Shown here in pieces: positions 44,247-54,210 of a stretch of DNA of 64,000 bases. Numbering within the stretch: the stretch's first letter is position 1; each line of letters opens with the position of its first letter. Position numbers and translations under genes: made by a program. Origin of the DNA: Phycisphaerae bacterium. GTDB lineage: Bacteria > Planctomycetota > Phycisphaerae > UBA1845 > Fen-1342. The stretch is taken from positions 62,001 through 126,000 of the forward strand of contig JANQFV010000003.1 of the NCBI GenBank assembly GCA_028277645.1, in the 5' to 3' direction. The notes below the pieces were generated by a model that worked only from the letters and a program-made list of their open reading frames with translations, did no database searches and was not told the DNA's origin.

Positions 44247-44268
44247 CGGCCGACCTCTCGGTCGGCCG
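44247..44268. repeat. Hairpin CGGCCGACC-TCTC-GGTCGGCCG at the 3' side of the R-M gene
   Basis: A perfect 9-bp stem and 4-nt loop directly follow the TAG stop at 44246. It closely resembles the hairpin at 41180-41201; one compensatory base pair has changed. There is no T-run. Confidence 0.6.
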
Positions 44269-44302
44269 TCCTTGCGTGTAGGGCGGGCTCCACCAATAAA
44301 GA

Positions 44303-44344
44303 ACCGGCGAGACTGCACCCGCTGGCACGCGTGGTCTCGCCGGT
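44303..44344. terminator. Long inverted repeat between the convergent R-M and htpX genes
   Basis: ACCGGCGAGAC (44303-44313) pairs perfectly with GTCTCGCCGGT (44334-44344) around a 20-nt loop. It lies between two convergent genes and probably acts as a bidirectional terminator. It lacks a T-run on either side. Confidence 0.5.
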
Positions 44345-44380
44345 GCGGCGATTGCTCGCCGGCAACAGTATTGTATCCGC

Positions 44381-45238
44381 TTAGCGAAGATTCTGCATCT
44401 GTCGCGCTTGCTCGCGGAGCCGGCGAACGCGCTCCTCGATGGGCGGGTGGGTACCAAAGAGCCCGCCAATGCCCTTCGCAGCCAGCGGCTCCACGATGTA
44501 CAGATTGTGGAACGCCGGGTTCGTGTTCGTCGGCACGCGCTCATTCACACTCGACAGACGCACCAGCGCCGATGCCAGCTTGTTCGGATCGCCGCAGAGC
44601 TCACCGCCCATCGAATCCGCCGCGTATTCGCGCTGCCGTGAGATCGCCATCTGGATGAGCGCCGCGGCCACCGGAGCCAGAATGATCGTCGCGAGCAGGC
44701 CGATGGCACCCAGTGGGCTCTCGCGGTCGCGCCCGCCGCCGAACCACAGCATGAAGTAGCCGATCGAGCTGATCATTCCGGCCATCGTTGCTGCGACCGT
44801 GCTGATCAGCATGTCGCGGTGCTTCACGTGGGCGATCTCGTGAGCCATAACACCCTCAATCTCGTGCTGCGAGAAGCCACGCAGCATACCCTGGGTGATT
44901 GCGACGACCGCCTTGCTCGGGCTACGCCCGGTGGCGAAAGCGTTCGGCGCGTCCTGTGGGCAGATGCAGACCTTCGGCTTGGGCAATCCCGCCCGCTCCG
45001 CCAGGCGATCGACCATCGCGTGCAGCTCCGGCGCCTGCTGCGGCGAGACTTCCTGGGCGCCCATCGACATCAGCGCGATCTTGTCGGAGAAGAAGAACGC
45101 GACGATGTTGCCGAGCCCGCCGAAGACGAGCCCCATGATCACGCCCTGCGGCCCGGCCACGAAGTGTCCGATGAGCATGCACAAGCCCATCAGCGAGCCG
45201 AGCAGCATGGCGGTCTTGATGTTGTTCACGAATCGCAT
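44381..45238 (-). CDS. htpX: HtpX-type membrane zinc metalloprotease
   Basis: 285 residues from ATG 45238 (SD GGAGGTG). HtpX degrades damaged membrane proteins. Two membrane segments lie near the N-terminus, the zinc site is AHEIAHVKHRD (His133, Glu134, His137), and the third ligand is in SRQREYAADSMGG. Two further membrane segments lie between them. The fold and length match the family. Confidence 0.95.
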   Translation of the reverse strand: MRFVNNIKTAMLLGSLMGLCMLIGHFVAGPQGVIMGLVFGGLGNIVAFFFSDKIALMSMGAQEVSPQQAPELHAMVDRLAERAGLPKPKVCICPQDAPNAFATGRSPSKAVVAITQGMLRGFSQHEIEGVMAHEIAHVKHRDMLISTVAATMAGMISSIGYFMLWFGGGRDRESPLGAIGLLATIILAPVAAALIQMAISRQREYAADSMGGELCGDPNKLASALVRLSSVNERVPTNTNPAFHNLYIVEPLAAKGIGGLFGTHPPIEERVRRLREQARQMQNLR

Positions 45239-45584
45239 ACACACCTCCACACGTCCGTTATCGTGCGCTTTTAGATGGCCGGCCTCCGGTCGGCAGCGCG
45301 AGCCTCTTCCTGCCCCGGCCGTAATATCGGGACCGCCGCTCGCGTATAGTCAGTTTAGTACACTCGCTCGCAGGGAGTGGCAAACGTCATGCCGCCTGAC
45401 ACCATCCGACAATCCGCTGTACAGGCCGGGAGTCCGCATCCGTATCCAGCGCCGCCGCCAGCGAACTGCCATTTTGGCGGTCGCTCGGCAGCCCACGACA
45501 TCGCTGTCCCTGGGCACCAGACCGGCCTAGAATGCGGCTGCTGCGCGCGTGCGCGGCAGATTCTGAGCAGCGGTCAAAAGCGTG
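45239..45584. other. Gap between htpX and the small lipoprotein gene
   Basis: 346 bp. No convincing gene found. TATAGT at 45345-45350 is a candidate -10 for the downstream gene, with no clear -35. A long open frame from 45377 exists on the plus strand but overlaps the lipoprotein in another frame and is not believed. Confidence 0.4.
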
Positions 45585-46010
45585 ATGACGGCTCGAGACG
45601 GACGACGACTTTCACCGCTGACGCTGCTGCTGGCTATCACGGCCGGCGGTTGCGACCAATCGTACTACGCGCGGGAGTTTCAGGTCCTGTCCGGCACCGT
45701 AGAAGGCTCGCGAAGCGAGACGCGCCTGTTGCTGGTACGCGTCGACGACCCGGAATGGACCCGCATCAAGGAGCAGCGCATCGCGTGCCTGGTGCCGGCC
45801 GACGCTGAAGTCTACATGAACGACCGCATGACCGGATTCGACGCGTTCGGCATCGGTGACACGGTCGAGCTGATCGGACGCTTTGATCTGGATACCCGCG
45901 AGGAGCGCTTCGTGGTCTCGTTCGCGTACATCGCGCACAACGAACCGCCGCCGCCCGCGCTCGTACTCGCGCCTCCAGTACCCCCAACAACGCAACCCGC
46001 GGAGAATTGA
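45585..46010 (+). CDS. Small lipoprotein of unknown function before enolase
   Basis: 141 residues from ATG 45585; a GTG lies one codon before. The start has an AGGC-type lipobox (LLLAITAGGC, Cys at about 23). The mature domain has an OB-fold-like beta pattern (VLSGTVEGSRSETRLLLVRV, DTVELIGRFDLDTREERFVVSFAYI), and a Pro-rich tail. I do not recognise the family. It ends 3 bp before eno and may be cotranscribed with it. Confidence 0.65.
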   Translation: MTARDGRRLSPLTLLLAITAGGCDQSYYAREFQVLSGTVEGSRSETRLLLVRVDDPEWTRIKEQRIACLVPADAEVYMNDRMTGFDAFGIGDTVELIGRFDLDTREERFVVSFAYIAHNEPPPPALVLAPPVPPTTQPAEN

Positions 46011-47309
<1,299 letters not shown>

Positions 47310-47364
47310 ACGAGTTGCAGACCACGATCGGACTTGGTGCTATGCCAATGAGCGTGACCAGCGT

Positions 47365-47452
47365 CATTCCGAACGTAGTGAGGAATCTACTTGCGATTGA
47401 GCAGTCGCCCCGATCCGCAGGTAGATTCCTCCTCGTTGCGCTCGTCGGAATG
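47365..47452. repeat. Imperfect palindromic repeat (MITE/REP-like)
   Basis: The left arm at 47365-47390 begins CATTCCGA and ends GAGGAATCTAC. The right arm at 47421-47452 begins GTAGATTCCTC and ends TCGGAATG, its reverse complement, with a 6-nt insertion in the middle. The arms are 30 nt apart. The look (CATTCCGA... GAGGAATCTAC) is that of dispersed palindromic repeats seen in many bacterial genomes. It is not coding and could also act as a terminator after eno. Confidence 0.7.
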
Positions 47453-47527
47453 GCGTGCGCGTGGGTCCACTGATTTGAGATTCGCTCAGCGAGCGATGAC
47501 ACGTAACTTGAGCAGCACAGTTTGCTG

Positions 47528-48064
47528 ATGTCTGACTCGCACTCACCCGTGCTCGCGGCGGTGCTTTACTGGGGCATGCTCCTGGGCGGGACGGCCACGC
47601 TCGTACCGTGTGTCGTGCTGCCGCCGTGGCTGGAGTATCAGGCCCAACTGCGAAGACGGGCGGCCGTGCAGGCCCGACTCGACACGGTCGAGAACCGCAT
47701 CGCCGACATGCAGAAACAGATCGACCACATCGAGAACGATCCGGCGTACCTCTTTCACCTAGCCGAGCAGGAGTTCGGCGAGACGTACGGCCAGCCCGAC
47801 GTCGAAACGATCCCCATCGCGACCAGTACGCAGCCGGTGATTGCAGAAGATGATGCTGAGCCCGAGGAGGAGTCAGATCCCCTGCCTCAACTGGCAAGCT
47901 TCGTAGAACAGACGCTGCGGGAATATCCGTACACCCGGTTGTTCGCCAGCCCGAACGCGCGGCCGCCGTTGATGGCGATGGGTGGTGGCTTGATCCTCGG
48001 GGCAATTGTGCTGCTTGGAAACCCACACGCGCGGCGGAGAGCCGCCGCGGACGAAGACACGTAA
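47528..48064 (+). CDS. FtsB/DivIC-like membrane coiled-coil protein
   Basis: 178 residues from ATG 47528. One membrane segment (AAVLYWGMLLGGTATLVPCVV) is followed by a coiled coil (LRRRAAVQARLDTVENRIADMQKQIDHI) and an end motif NDPAYLFHLAEQEFG that resembles the conserved region of septum-formation initiators. A long acidic linker and a second membrane segment (LMAMGGGLILGAIVLLG) follow, unusual for FtsB. This may be a divisome helper. The gene sits alone. Confidence 0.55.
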   Translation: MSDSHSPVLAAVLYWGMLLGGTATLVPCVVLPPWLEYQAQLRRRAAVQARLDTVENRIADMQKQIDHIENDPAYLFHLAEQEFGETYGQPDVETIPIATSTQPVIAEDDAEPEEESDPLPQLASFVEQTLREYPYTRLFASPNARPPLMAMGGGLILGAIVLLGNPHARRRAAADEDT

Positions 48065-48138
48065 AGCGCGCGTAGCGTGGCCCCTGTGGTCGAAGTAGAG
48101 CAAGACTTGCATTCAACGGTCTGCCGGGAAGTCGGCCG

Positions 48139-49164
48139 TTACTGTTCGTCGACCGTCTCAGCTAGTTCTAACAACGCCTGCACGCCGGGCTGATCCGCAT
48201 CAACGACCAGCGATCGCTTGCACCACACGATCACACGCGCGCACGCTTGCTCGTCGGCGCGTTGCTCGCAGGCGTCCCAGTCCAATTCCGCTAATCGGTT
48301 CAGCACGGCCACAGCGCGCGGTCGGCGCTGCACGAACGACATCAACCGTGAGCGGGCCGAATCCTCGCGCCCGCTGTTCTCCAACGCCAACGCCAGGTTC
48401 AATACCGCGTCGGCCGCGTCCGGCTCTTCGCGCAAGACCGCCTCAAAATCCGCCGCGGCTTCGTGCCACAGCTTCAGATCCAGCAGGATCGTGCCGCGCT
48501 GGGCGTGGGCCACGGTTGATGGGGCCAGCTCAATGGTGCGATCCCAACATCGACGCGCGTCGGCGAGGTGGCCGAGGGACTGGTGCGCGACCGCGAGATT
48601 GAACCACGCCTCCGCGCGCGTTTCGTCGATCTGCACGGCACGTTCCAACGTGCGGACCGCGGCTGTGAAGCGTCGCAGACGCAGACGCACGATGCCCTGT
48701 TGCGCGTGCAGTGCCGCGTCACCGGGATATAGCTCGATCAGCCGCATCAGAAACTCGTCGACCGCGTCCCAATCCTGGAGTTCACCCGCGGCGTCGATTG
48801 CGTCACGCAGGGCAGTCTCGTGATACGGCTCCCGATCGAGCGTTTCCCGAGCCGCCGCAAGACGCCGGGCTGCATCGCGCGTACGAACGTTGTCCGCCCA
48901 CTTTACCGGCGTGCTGGCATTCTGTTCTTCCAGCGGCGGTTCGGGCGCTGTCACTGCGCGGGTCGTCGGGAGATCTGCCACCTTTCGCGACGGCAATGAG
49001 GGAGGAGCCTGCGCGTCCGGTACCTGCGCCGCCTGCGGAACCGCCGACGCGCGAACTGCCACCGGTAGCGACGGTTGTTCAGCAGACATGGCGCGATACA
49101 CGTACCACCCCAGAATCACCGCACACGTCAGACACGCCAGCGCGAATGCCACCAGCAGCTTCAT
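48139..49164 (-). CDS. Membrane-anchored TPR protein
   Basis: 341 residues from ATG 49164 (MKLLVAFALACLTCAVILGWY, a signal anchor). A Pro/Ala-rich spacer follows. Residues 100-330 are TPR repeats: YPGDAALHAQQGIVRLRLRRF, AEAWFNLAVAHQSLGHLAD, VAHAQRGTILLDLKLWHEA and DAVLNLALALENSGRED. It follows the ABC permease gene by 28 bp and is likely its cotranscribed periplasmic helper, for instance to guide substrate or assemble the exporter. Confidence 0.75.
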   Translation of the reverse strand: MKLLVAFALACLTCAVILGWYVYRAMSAEQPSLPVAVRASAVPQAAQVPDAQAPPSLPSRKVADLPTTRAVTAPEPPLEEQNASTPVKWADNVRTRDAARRLAAARETLDREPYHETALRDAIDAAGELQDWDAVDEFLMRLIELYPGDAALHAQQGIVRLRLRRFTAAVRTLERAVQIDETRAEAWFNLAVAHQSLGHLADARRCWDRTIELAPSTVAHAQRGTILLDLKLWHEAAADFEAVLREEPDAADAVLNLALALENSGREDSARSRLMSFVQRRPRAVAVLNRLAELDWDACEQRADEQACARVIVWCKRSLVVDADQPGVQALLELAETVDEQ

Positions 49165-49192
49165 GGGTTCATCTCGTCGTGTCCACTTCGTG

Positions 49193-52045
49193 CTACGCGA
49201 CGTGTAGCGCTTCGATGACATTTGGTCGCGAGGCGTGCCGCGCAGGTGCCAGCGCTGCCAGCACACACAGCCCGACCGTCGCCAGCACCGCGGTGATCAC
49301 CAGCGGCCACGGGACCTGGAACGGTATGTCGTAACCCCACATGCGCATCGTCATCGTCGTGATGTTCCAGGCCAGGTGCAGCCCGAGCGCCAGGCCCATC
49401 AGACTCCCGAGCAATCCGAGCACGAGCGTCTCGCCGATCACCATGCGCAGCAACAGACCGCGCGTCGCGCCGACGGCCCGCATGATCGCCAGTTGTTTCT
49501 GCCGACTGGCGACGTTGGCGGTCATCAGGTTGGCGACGCCGATCGCCGCCACCAGCAGGGCCACGGACGGCACCGCGGTCAGCAGATACGTCAAATTGGA
49601 AAGCTCAGTGTCGATCTCATCTTTAAGCTCGCGCGCCGTGCCGTAAAATGCCCGGCTCGCATTCATTCGACCCTGCACCGTTTGCAGCACGTTCACTTCG
49701 CGGTAGTTCTGCCACCGGCGTTCCAGCGGCAAATCCGGATCGTAGTGCTTGTGCGACAGCTTGCGCGCTTCCGCTGATCCCGGTGGCGGTGGCCAGTCTT
49801 GCGGCGGCGCCTGCGCCGGCAAATCGAAATTCAGCAGAATCAGCTTGCAACCCTCTACGCCGTACAGCTCTTTCAAATCGGTGTTTGTTCCAATCACCGA
49901 ACCGACGGCGACAACCTGCGACTCGCTCTCGACCTGGAAATACCCCGCGGCGATATCGAGCGCGGGTGAGTCGATCACACCTGCAACCTTGAACTCGCGC
50001 CAGCGATTGTTGAACCAGACGCGGACCGTGTTGCTGACGATCACGTTGCCGTTGGCGTCGCGAACCTCCTCCACGCCCTTTCGCCGCGTGCGGGCGAAGT
50101 CTGAGGCAATCAGCACATGCCCACCTTGTTTAAGCAGACGACGCGCCGTCTGTTCGTCACCATCGACGAACTCGAGCTTGACCATGTCGAGGAACGAATC
50201 GGGCTCGATTCCCAGGAACCACGTGACCGACCGCAGGATCTTCTCCAGCATCAGCACCGGACGTTCTTCGACGATCACATTGATCGCGTTCGCAGCGGTG
50301 TAGGTCTTCACGCCTTCGACTTCGCCGATCAGCTTCGGGTCACCGTCGATCTGCTCGAAACTCCAGATGTACGCCTCCGGGAACTGCTTGGGAAATTGCC
50401 AGCCGCTGCGGAAGCTGGCGTTGAATACAAACAATCCGACGATCAACGACAGCCCGACCATCAGTCCGCACACGATGCCCGACGACCGCCAGACGGCGTA
50501 ACCGACCTGGTCCTGGAGCAAGCGCAGGCGCACGCCCACGACGCGTGCCGTCACCGGCACAATCACGCGGCTGGCGACCCAGACCATCAGCGGCGTACCA
50601 AGGGCATAGGCGACGTATAGCAACACCACCGATAGCACGGACCACTGCACGAAGAACAAGTCGCGCTGCACGCGGAACGTCACCACGAAGAGCTGCCCAA
50701 CGAGCATCCCGCCGGCCAGGACGAACAGCAGCACGAGGACGCCGACGCCGGCCCGTCGCGCCCGTGGTCGCGTTGCCTCCAACGGCGTCACCGTCGCGGC
50801 GGCCAACGCCGGCAGAATCGCGCCAACGATCGTGGTGATCAGCCCCGCCGCGACGGCGAGCCCGATCCCGTTCCAGCTTATGACGAACTCGCCGACGTAT
50901 TCCGGCACGAGGGCGGTCGTGAGCTTCGTGAGCCCCAATCCAATCGGCACACCCAGCACCACCCCCACGGCTCCGAGCGGCAGGATCTCCGCCGTCATCA
51001 GCCCCGCGAGCTGCCCGCCGGTCATACCGACGCAGCGCAGCAGTCCCAATTGGCGAATACGCTCGATCATCCCCATGCTCAGCGTGCTGAGAATGATGAA
51101 CAACGCGGTCAGCATCGCGACGCAGCTCAACAGAATCAGCACCGCCTGCTGCTGTTCCTGGGCCATTTCGATGCGCTGCTTCCGTGCAGCCGCACTGCGG
51201 ATGAGGACATTGTGTCCGCGCGTCACCTTGCGAATGTCCTGAGCCATGCGCTGGAGACCCGCCACGCTCGAATCAGCGACGACCACTCCGATCTCGTTCA
51301 CCAGCGCGGTCTTGAGCGTGATGCGCTGGAGCGTGTCCAGACGCACCAGCGCCACACCCTTGAGGAAGCGGGCGATCCGATGCCGTTCGATGATGCCCGT
51401 GATCTCCAGCGCCGTGGGTGGCTCGTCAAATGCCCCGCTGCCCCAGACCAACAGGTAATCGCCGACACCAACGCCCTCTTCGTCCGCGACCGAGGCCTCC
51501 AGCACGCAGCCCCTGGCGTCGCCCGGCGTGATCATGCGTCCGCCGGGCAACAGCATCGAACCCCAGTCGCGCACCTTGTGCTCTTTGGCCAGATCGACGC
51601 CGTGGAAATCCAGATCGGTCATCGACGGATACCAGTCGTCAAACCGGTCTCCCGCTGCTTCGAACTGATCGCGCGTGATCGTCTTGGCGGCGAGGCGCTG
51701 CACCAGCAGCGGCACGACCTCCCGCACACCCGGCACCGTCTCCATCTGCCGCACAAGCCGTTGCGGGAGCGTGTCGTACTTCCCCAGCGGCGACTGCACT
51801 GTCACATGCGACCTGCCCACGTAGCCCTCGGCCCACTCGGTCACGCTCCGTCGCACTGATTCGTAACAGCAGGTTACCCACACCACGACGCCCGTACCCA
51901 GTGCGATCGCGGCGAGTGCGCCGAGCGTGCGAACGCGCTTCACCTGCCAGGCACGTGGGGCCAGTGCCAGCCACGACCGGCGGGCAAACACCACCTCCGC
52001 CAGGCCAATCACGACGAATGCGATAACGAAAGTGATAGCAGGCAT
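49193..52045 (-). CDS. FtsX/MacB-type ABC transporter permease, long form
   Basis: 950 residues. About ten membrane segments are arranged as in fused FtsX-like permeases: an N-terminal segment (VGLAEVVF region and LGALAAIALGTGVVVWV), a large periplasmic domain (about 75-290), a four-segment block with MLTALFIILSTLSMGMIERIRQLGLLRCVG, a second periplasmic domain (about 530-830), and a C-terminal block with RQKQLAIMRAVGATRGLLLRMV. Such permeases work with LolD/MacB-like ATPases to move lipoproteins, peptides or drugs across the envelope. It is 64 bp downstream of the ATPase gene. Confidence 0.85.
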   Translation of the reverse strand: MPAITFVIAFVVIGLAEVVFARRSWLALAPRAWQVKRVRTLGALAAIALGTGVVVWVTCCYESVRRSVTEWAEGYVGRSHVTVQSPLGKYDTLPQRLVRQMETVPGVREVVPLLVQRLAAKTITRDQFEAAGDRFDDWYPSMTDLDFHGVDLAKEHKVRDWGSMLLPGGRMITPGDARGCVLEASVADEEGVGVGDYLLVWGSGAFDEPPTALEITGIIERHRIARFLKGVALVRLDTLQRITLKTALVNEIGVVVADSSVAGLQRMAQDIRKVTRGHNVLIRSAAARKQRIEMAQEQQQAVLILLSCVAMLTALFIILSTLSMGMIERIRQLGLLRCVGMTGGQLAGLMTAEILPLGAVGVVLGVPIGLGLTKLTTALVPEYVGEFVISWNGIGLAVAAGLITTIVGAILPALAAATVTPLEATRPRARRAGVGVLVLLFVLAGGMLVGQLFVVTFRVQRDLFFVQWSVLSVVLLYVAYALGTPLMVWVASRVIVPVTARVVGVRLRLLQDQVGYAVWRSSGIVCGLMVGLSLIVGLFVFNASFRSGWQFPKQFPEAYIWSFEQIDGDPKLIGEVEGVKTYTAANAINVIVEERPVLMLEKILRSVTWFLGIEPDSFLDMVKLEFVDGDEQTARRLLKQGGHVLIASDFARTRRKGVEEVRDANGNVIVSNTVRVWFNNRWREFKVAGVIDSPALDIAAGYFQVESESQVVAVGSVIGTNTDLKELYGVEGCKLILLNFDLPAQAPPQDWPPPPGSAEARKLSHKHYDPDLPLERRWQNYREVNVLQTVQGRMNASRAFYGTARELKDEIDTELSNLTYLLTAVPSVALLVAAIGVANLMTANVASRQKQLAIMRAVGATRGLLLRMVIGETLVLGLLGSLMGLALGLHLAWNITTMTMRMWGYDIPFQVPWPLVITAVLATVGLCVLAALAPARHASRPNVIEALHVA

Positions 52046-52109
52046 GACTAGTGGTTATGTTCCCGTGCAGACGTCGCGCAGCTCACCGTTCCAGCGGCGC
52101 ACCTCGTCT

Positions 52110-52919
52110 TCACCCGATCAGTTCCGAGTAGGCCGCGGCCACTTGCGCGGCATCATGCGTCGGTTCGGGATGCAGCGTGCCCAGGATCGCACCGTCGCGC
52201 AGCACGATTATGCGATCAGCGTACGCTGCCCCGTGGGCCTCGTGCGTGACCATCAGAATCGTTTTCTTCTGTTCGTCCGCGATGTTGCGCAGTAGTACCC
52301 AGATCTCGGCCGATTGCTTGGAATCGAGATTTCCCGTTGGCTCGTCCGCGAGGATGATCGCGGGATCATTCAACAGCGCTCGTGCGATCGCGACGCGCTG
52401 CTGCTCACCGCCGGAGAGCGCATCGGGACGGTGATGGGCGCGGGCCTCGAGATGTACGACTCGCAGCAGCTCATCTACGCGGGCGCGATACGCCGCCACC
52501 GGCTGGCCGTCGACGAGGATCGGCAACGCGACGTTCTCTTGCGCCGTCAGCGTCGGCAGCAGGTTGTACTCCTGAAAGATAATCCCCAACCGCCGGCGCC
52601 GAAACATGGTGCGTTCGGCGTCCGACATCGCGGACAGATCGCGGCCACCCACGAGCAGCGTACCCGACGTCGGGCGTGTCAGCCCGCCGATCACGTGCAG
52701 CAGTGTGCTCTTGCCCGAGCCGCTGGCGCCCATGATTGCACAGAACTCGCCCGTTTCGACCTCCAGGTCGATGCCGTCCAGCGCCGCGACTGCCTCGCCG
52801 GATGAATCGTACACCTTACGCAGCGCACGAGCCTCGACAACGGTCTCGGCCGGCTGCGCCGCCGCCAGCGGATCGGCGGCCGCATACGAAACTGGCTCGC
52901 TCTGATGCGGTTCGGGCAT
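52110..52919 (-). CDS. ABC transporter ATP-binding protein (LolD/MacB type)
   Basis: 269 residues. Walker A GASGSGKST, signature LSGGEQQRVAIARAL, Walker B IILADEPTGNLD and H-loop MVTHEAH are all present, in the order of LolD/MacB subfamily ATPases. About 25 extra residues lie at the N-terminus. It is the first gene of the ATPase-permease-TPR operon. The mRNA appears leaderless (see promoter at 52926-52954). Confidence 0.93.
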   Translation of the reverse strand: MPEPHQSEPVSYAAADPLAAAQPAETVVEARALRKVYDSSGEAVAALDGIDLEVETGEFCAIMGASGSGKSTLLHVIGGLTRPTSGTLLVGGRDLSAMSDAERTMFRRRRLGIIFQEYNLLPTLTAQENVALPILVDGQPVAAYRARVDELLRVVHLEARAHHRPDALSGGEQQRVAIARALLNDPAIILADEPTGNLDSKQSAEIWVLLRNIADEQKKTILMVTHEAHGAAYADRIIVLRDGAILGTLHPEPTHDAAQVAAAYSELIG

Positions 52920-52925
52920 GTCGGC

Positions 52926-52954
52926 AGTGTAGAGTGCAGTGTAACAACAGACAA
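52926..52954 (-). promoter_or_regulatory. Promoter of the ABC exporter operon, probably leaderless
   Basis: On the minus strand TTGTCT (52949-52954) and TACACT (52926-52931) are spaced 17 nt. TACACT ends 6 nt before the ATG at 52919, and no SD lies between. Confidence 0.55.
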
Positions 52955-53101
52955 TGTCGGAACTTGTCCCGGAACACGACGTGCTATGACACGTCGACGC
53001 GCTGAGCTGTCGTCACTATGCTGCCCGCTTTGCACTGCGACGCAACCCGCGTCGGTAAGGCGCTCAGACGATCCGGACGGCAACTTGTTGGGAGACTGCC
53101 C

Positions 53102-53767
53102 ATGCCCGGCGTAATTTTCGATATGGACGGCGTGTTCGTCGATTCCGGCCCGCCGCACCTGGAGAGTTGGCAGATCGTTGCCCGCCAACATGGGATTGAC
53201 GTAACCGCCGAGCGCTTCCTGCAAACCTTCGGGCGCCCCAGTCGTGACATCATTCGCATCATCTGGGGGGGCAACACGAGCGATGAAGACGTCCAGCGCA
53301 TCGACGATGAAAAGGAGGCGGCCTACCGCGAGTTGGTGCGTGGTCGTGTACCACTGATGCCCGGGTGCCGCGAGACACTCGCCCGACTTGCAGATGCAGG
53401 TCTCAAACTGGCCGTCGCCACGTCCGGGCCGCGTGAGAATCTCGAACTGGTGCTGCATGATGGAGACATCGCCGAGTACTTCACCGCGACGGTCACCGGG
53501 TTTGATGTCAGCGCGGGGAAACCCGCACCCGACTGCTTTCTGCTCGCGGCGGAGCGAATCGCGTGTCAGCCGCGCGAGTGCGTTGTGATCGAAGACGCGC
53601 CCGTGGGTGTTCGCGCTGCCGTGGCGGCCGAGATGCCCTGCATCGCATTGCGCGGCACGCACGAAGCGGAGCCGCTGCGCGACGCCGGCGCGACGCGTTG
53701 CGTGGCCAGTCTGACAGAGATCTCGCCGGTTATGATCCGCGACGTGCTCGGCGGTCGCGCCCAATGA
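53102..53767 (+). CDS. HAD-superfamily phosphatase, beta-phosphoglucomutase-like
   Basis: 221 residues from ATG 53102 (SD GGGAG). The four HAD motifs are visible: VIFDMDGVFVDSG (nucleophile Asp), VATSGPRENLELVL, SAGKPAPDCFLLA and VVIEDAPVGVRAAVAA. The cap is the small helical type of the phosphatase/mutase group. Substrate could be a sugar phosphate; not resolvable by sequence. Confidence 0.9.
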   Translation: MPGVIFDMDGVFVDSGPPHLESWQIVARQHGIDVTAERFLQTFGRPSRDIIRIIWGGNTSDEDVQRIDDEKEAAYRELVRGRVPLMPGCRETLARLADAGLKLAVATSGPRENLELVLHDGDIAEYFTATVTGFDVSAGKPAPDCFLLAAERIACQPRECVVIEDAPVGVRAAVAAEMPCIALRGTHEAEPLRDAGATRCVASLTEISPVMIRDVLGGRAQ

Positions 53768-53904
53768 TGGCGGGATAATCCCGCCACATGCCACCATTCT
53801 CCGACATTCTCGGCAACTCGTCGGGCAACAAGGGGACCATGCGACACAATTGACATATGCAGCGTGTGCGTCGCGCACGATACGTGAACAGAAAAGGAGC
53901 TCGC

Positions 53905-54210
53905 GTGGTCGTTACCCAGTCGTACACCGGCACGCAGAATCAGACCATCGTCGCCGGCGTTGCGGGCAAGATCATCCGCGTCCGCCGGCTGATTCTCTCA
54001 TCCACCGGAACCAACACGTACTACTTTCGGCTGATGTCTGAGGACGTGACCATCTCACCGGACCTGCGTCCGGGACAGCATCTGGACGTCGACTTCTCAA
54101 ACAGCCACGAGCGGTTCCAGACTGCCGCGGGCGAATCGCTGAAGGGCGTCTCCTTCGGCTCGGGCGTGCAGGCGACGCTCTGGCTGGACTACGACGTCGT
54201 GGATGCGTAG
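53905..54210 (+). CDS. Small beta-rich protein, unknown function
   Basis: 101 residues if it begins at GTG 53905, which has SD AGGAG 5 nt upstream; an ATG at 53857 would add 16 basic residues. The pattern GKIIRVRRLILSSTGTNTYYF, then RPGQHLDVDFS, then FQTAAGESLKGVSF recalls small beta-sandwich proteins of phage virions, in which a loop GEAL follows a Thr-rich strand. I offer this as a resemblance only. Its 3' end overlaps the radical-SAM gene end by 22 bp, tail to tail. No signal peptide is seen. Confidence 0.55.
   Translation: MVVTQSYTGTQNQTIVAGVAGKIIRVRRLILSSTGTNTYYFRLMSEDVTISPDLRPGQHLDVDFSNSHERFQTAAGESLKGVSFGSGVQATLWLDYDVVDA

Noticed and set aside
45377-45808. Plus-strand open frame before and over the small lipoprotein
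   Set aside because: It has no start signal and uses a different frame from the lipoprotein, which has a lipobox. Its composition is Pro/Arg-rich as in shadow frames.
52691-53878. Open frame of about 395 codons on the minus strand
   Set aside because: It overlaps the ABC ATPase in another frame and the HAD gene in antisense, both with clear family motifs.
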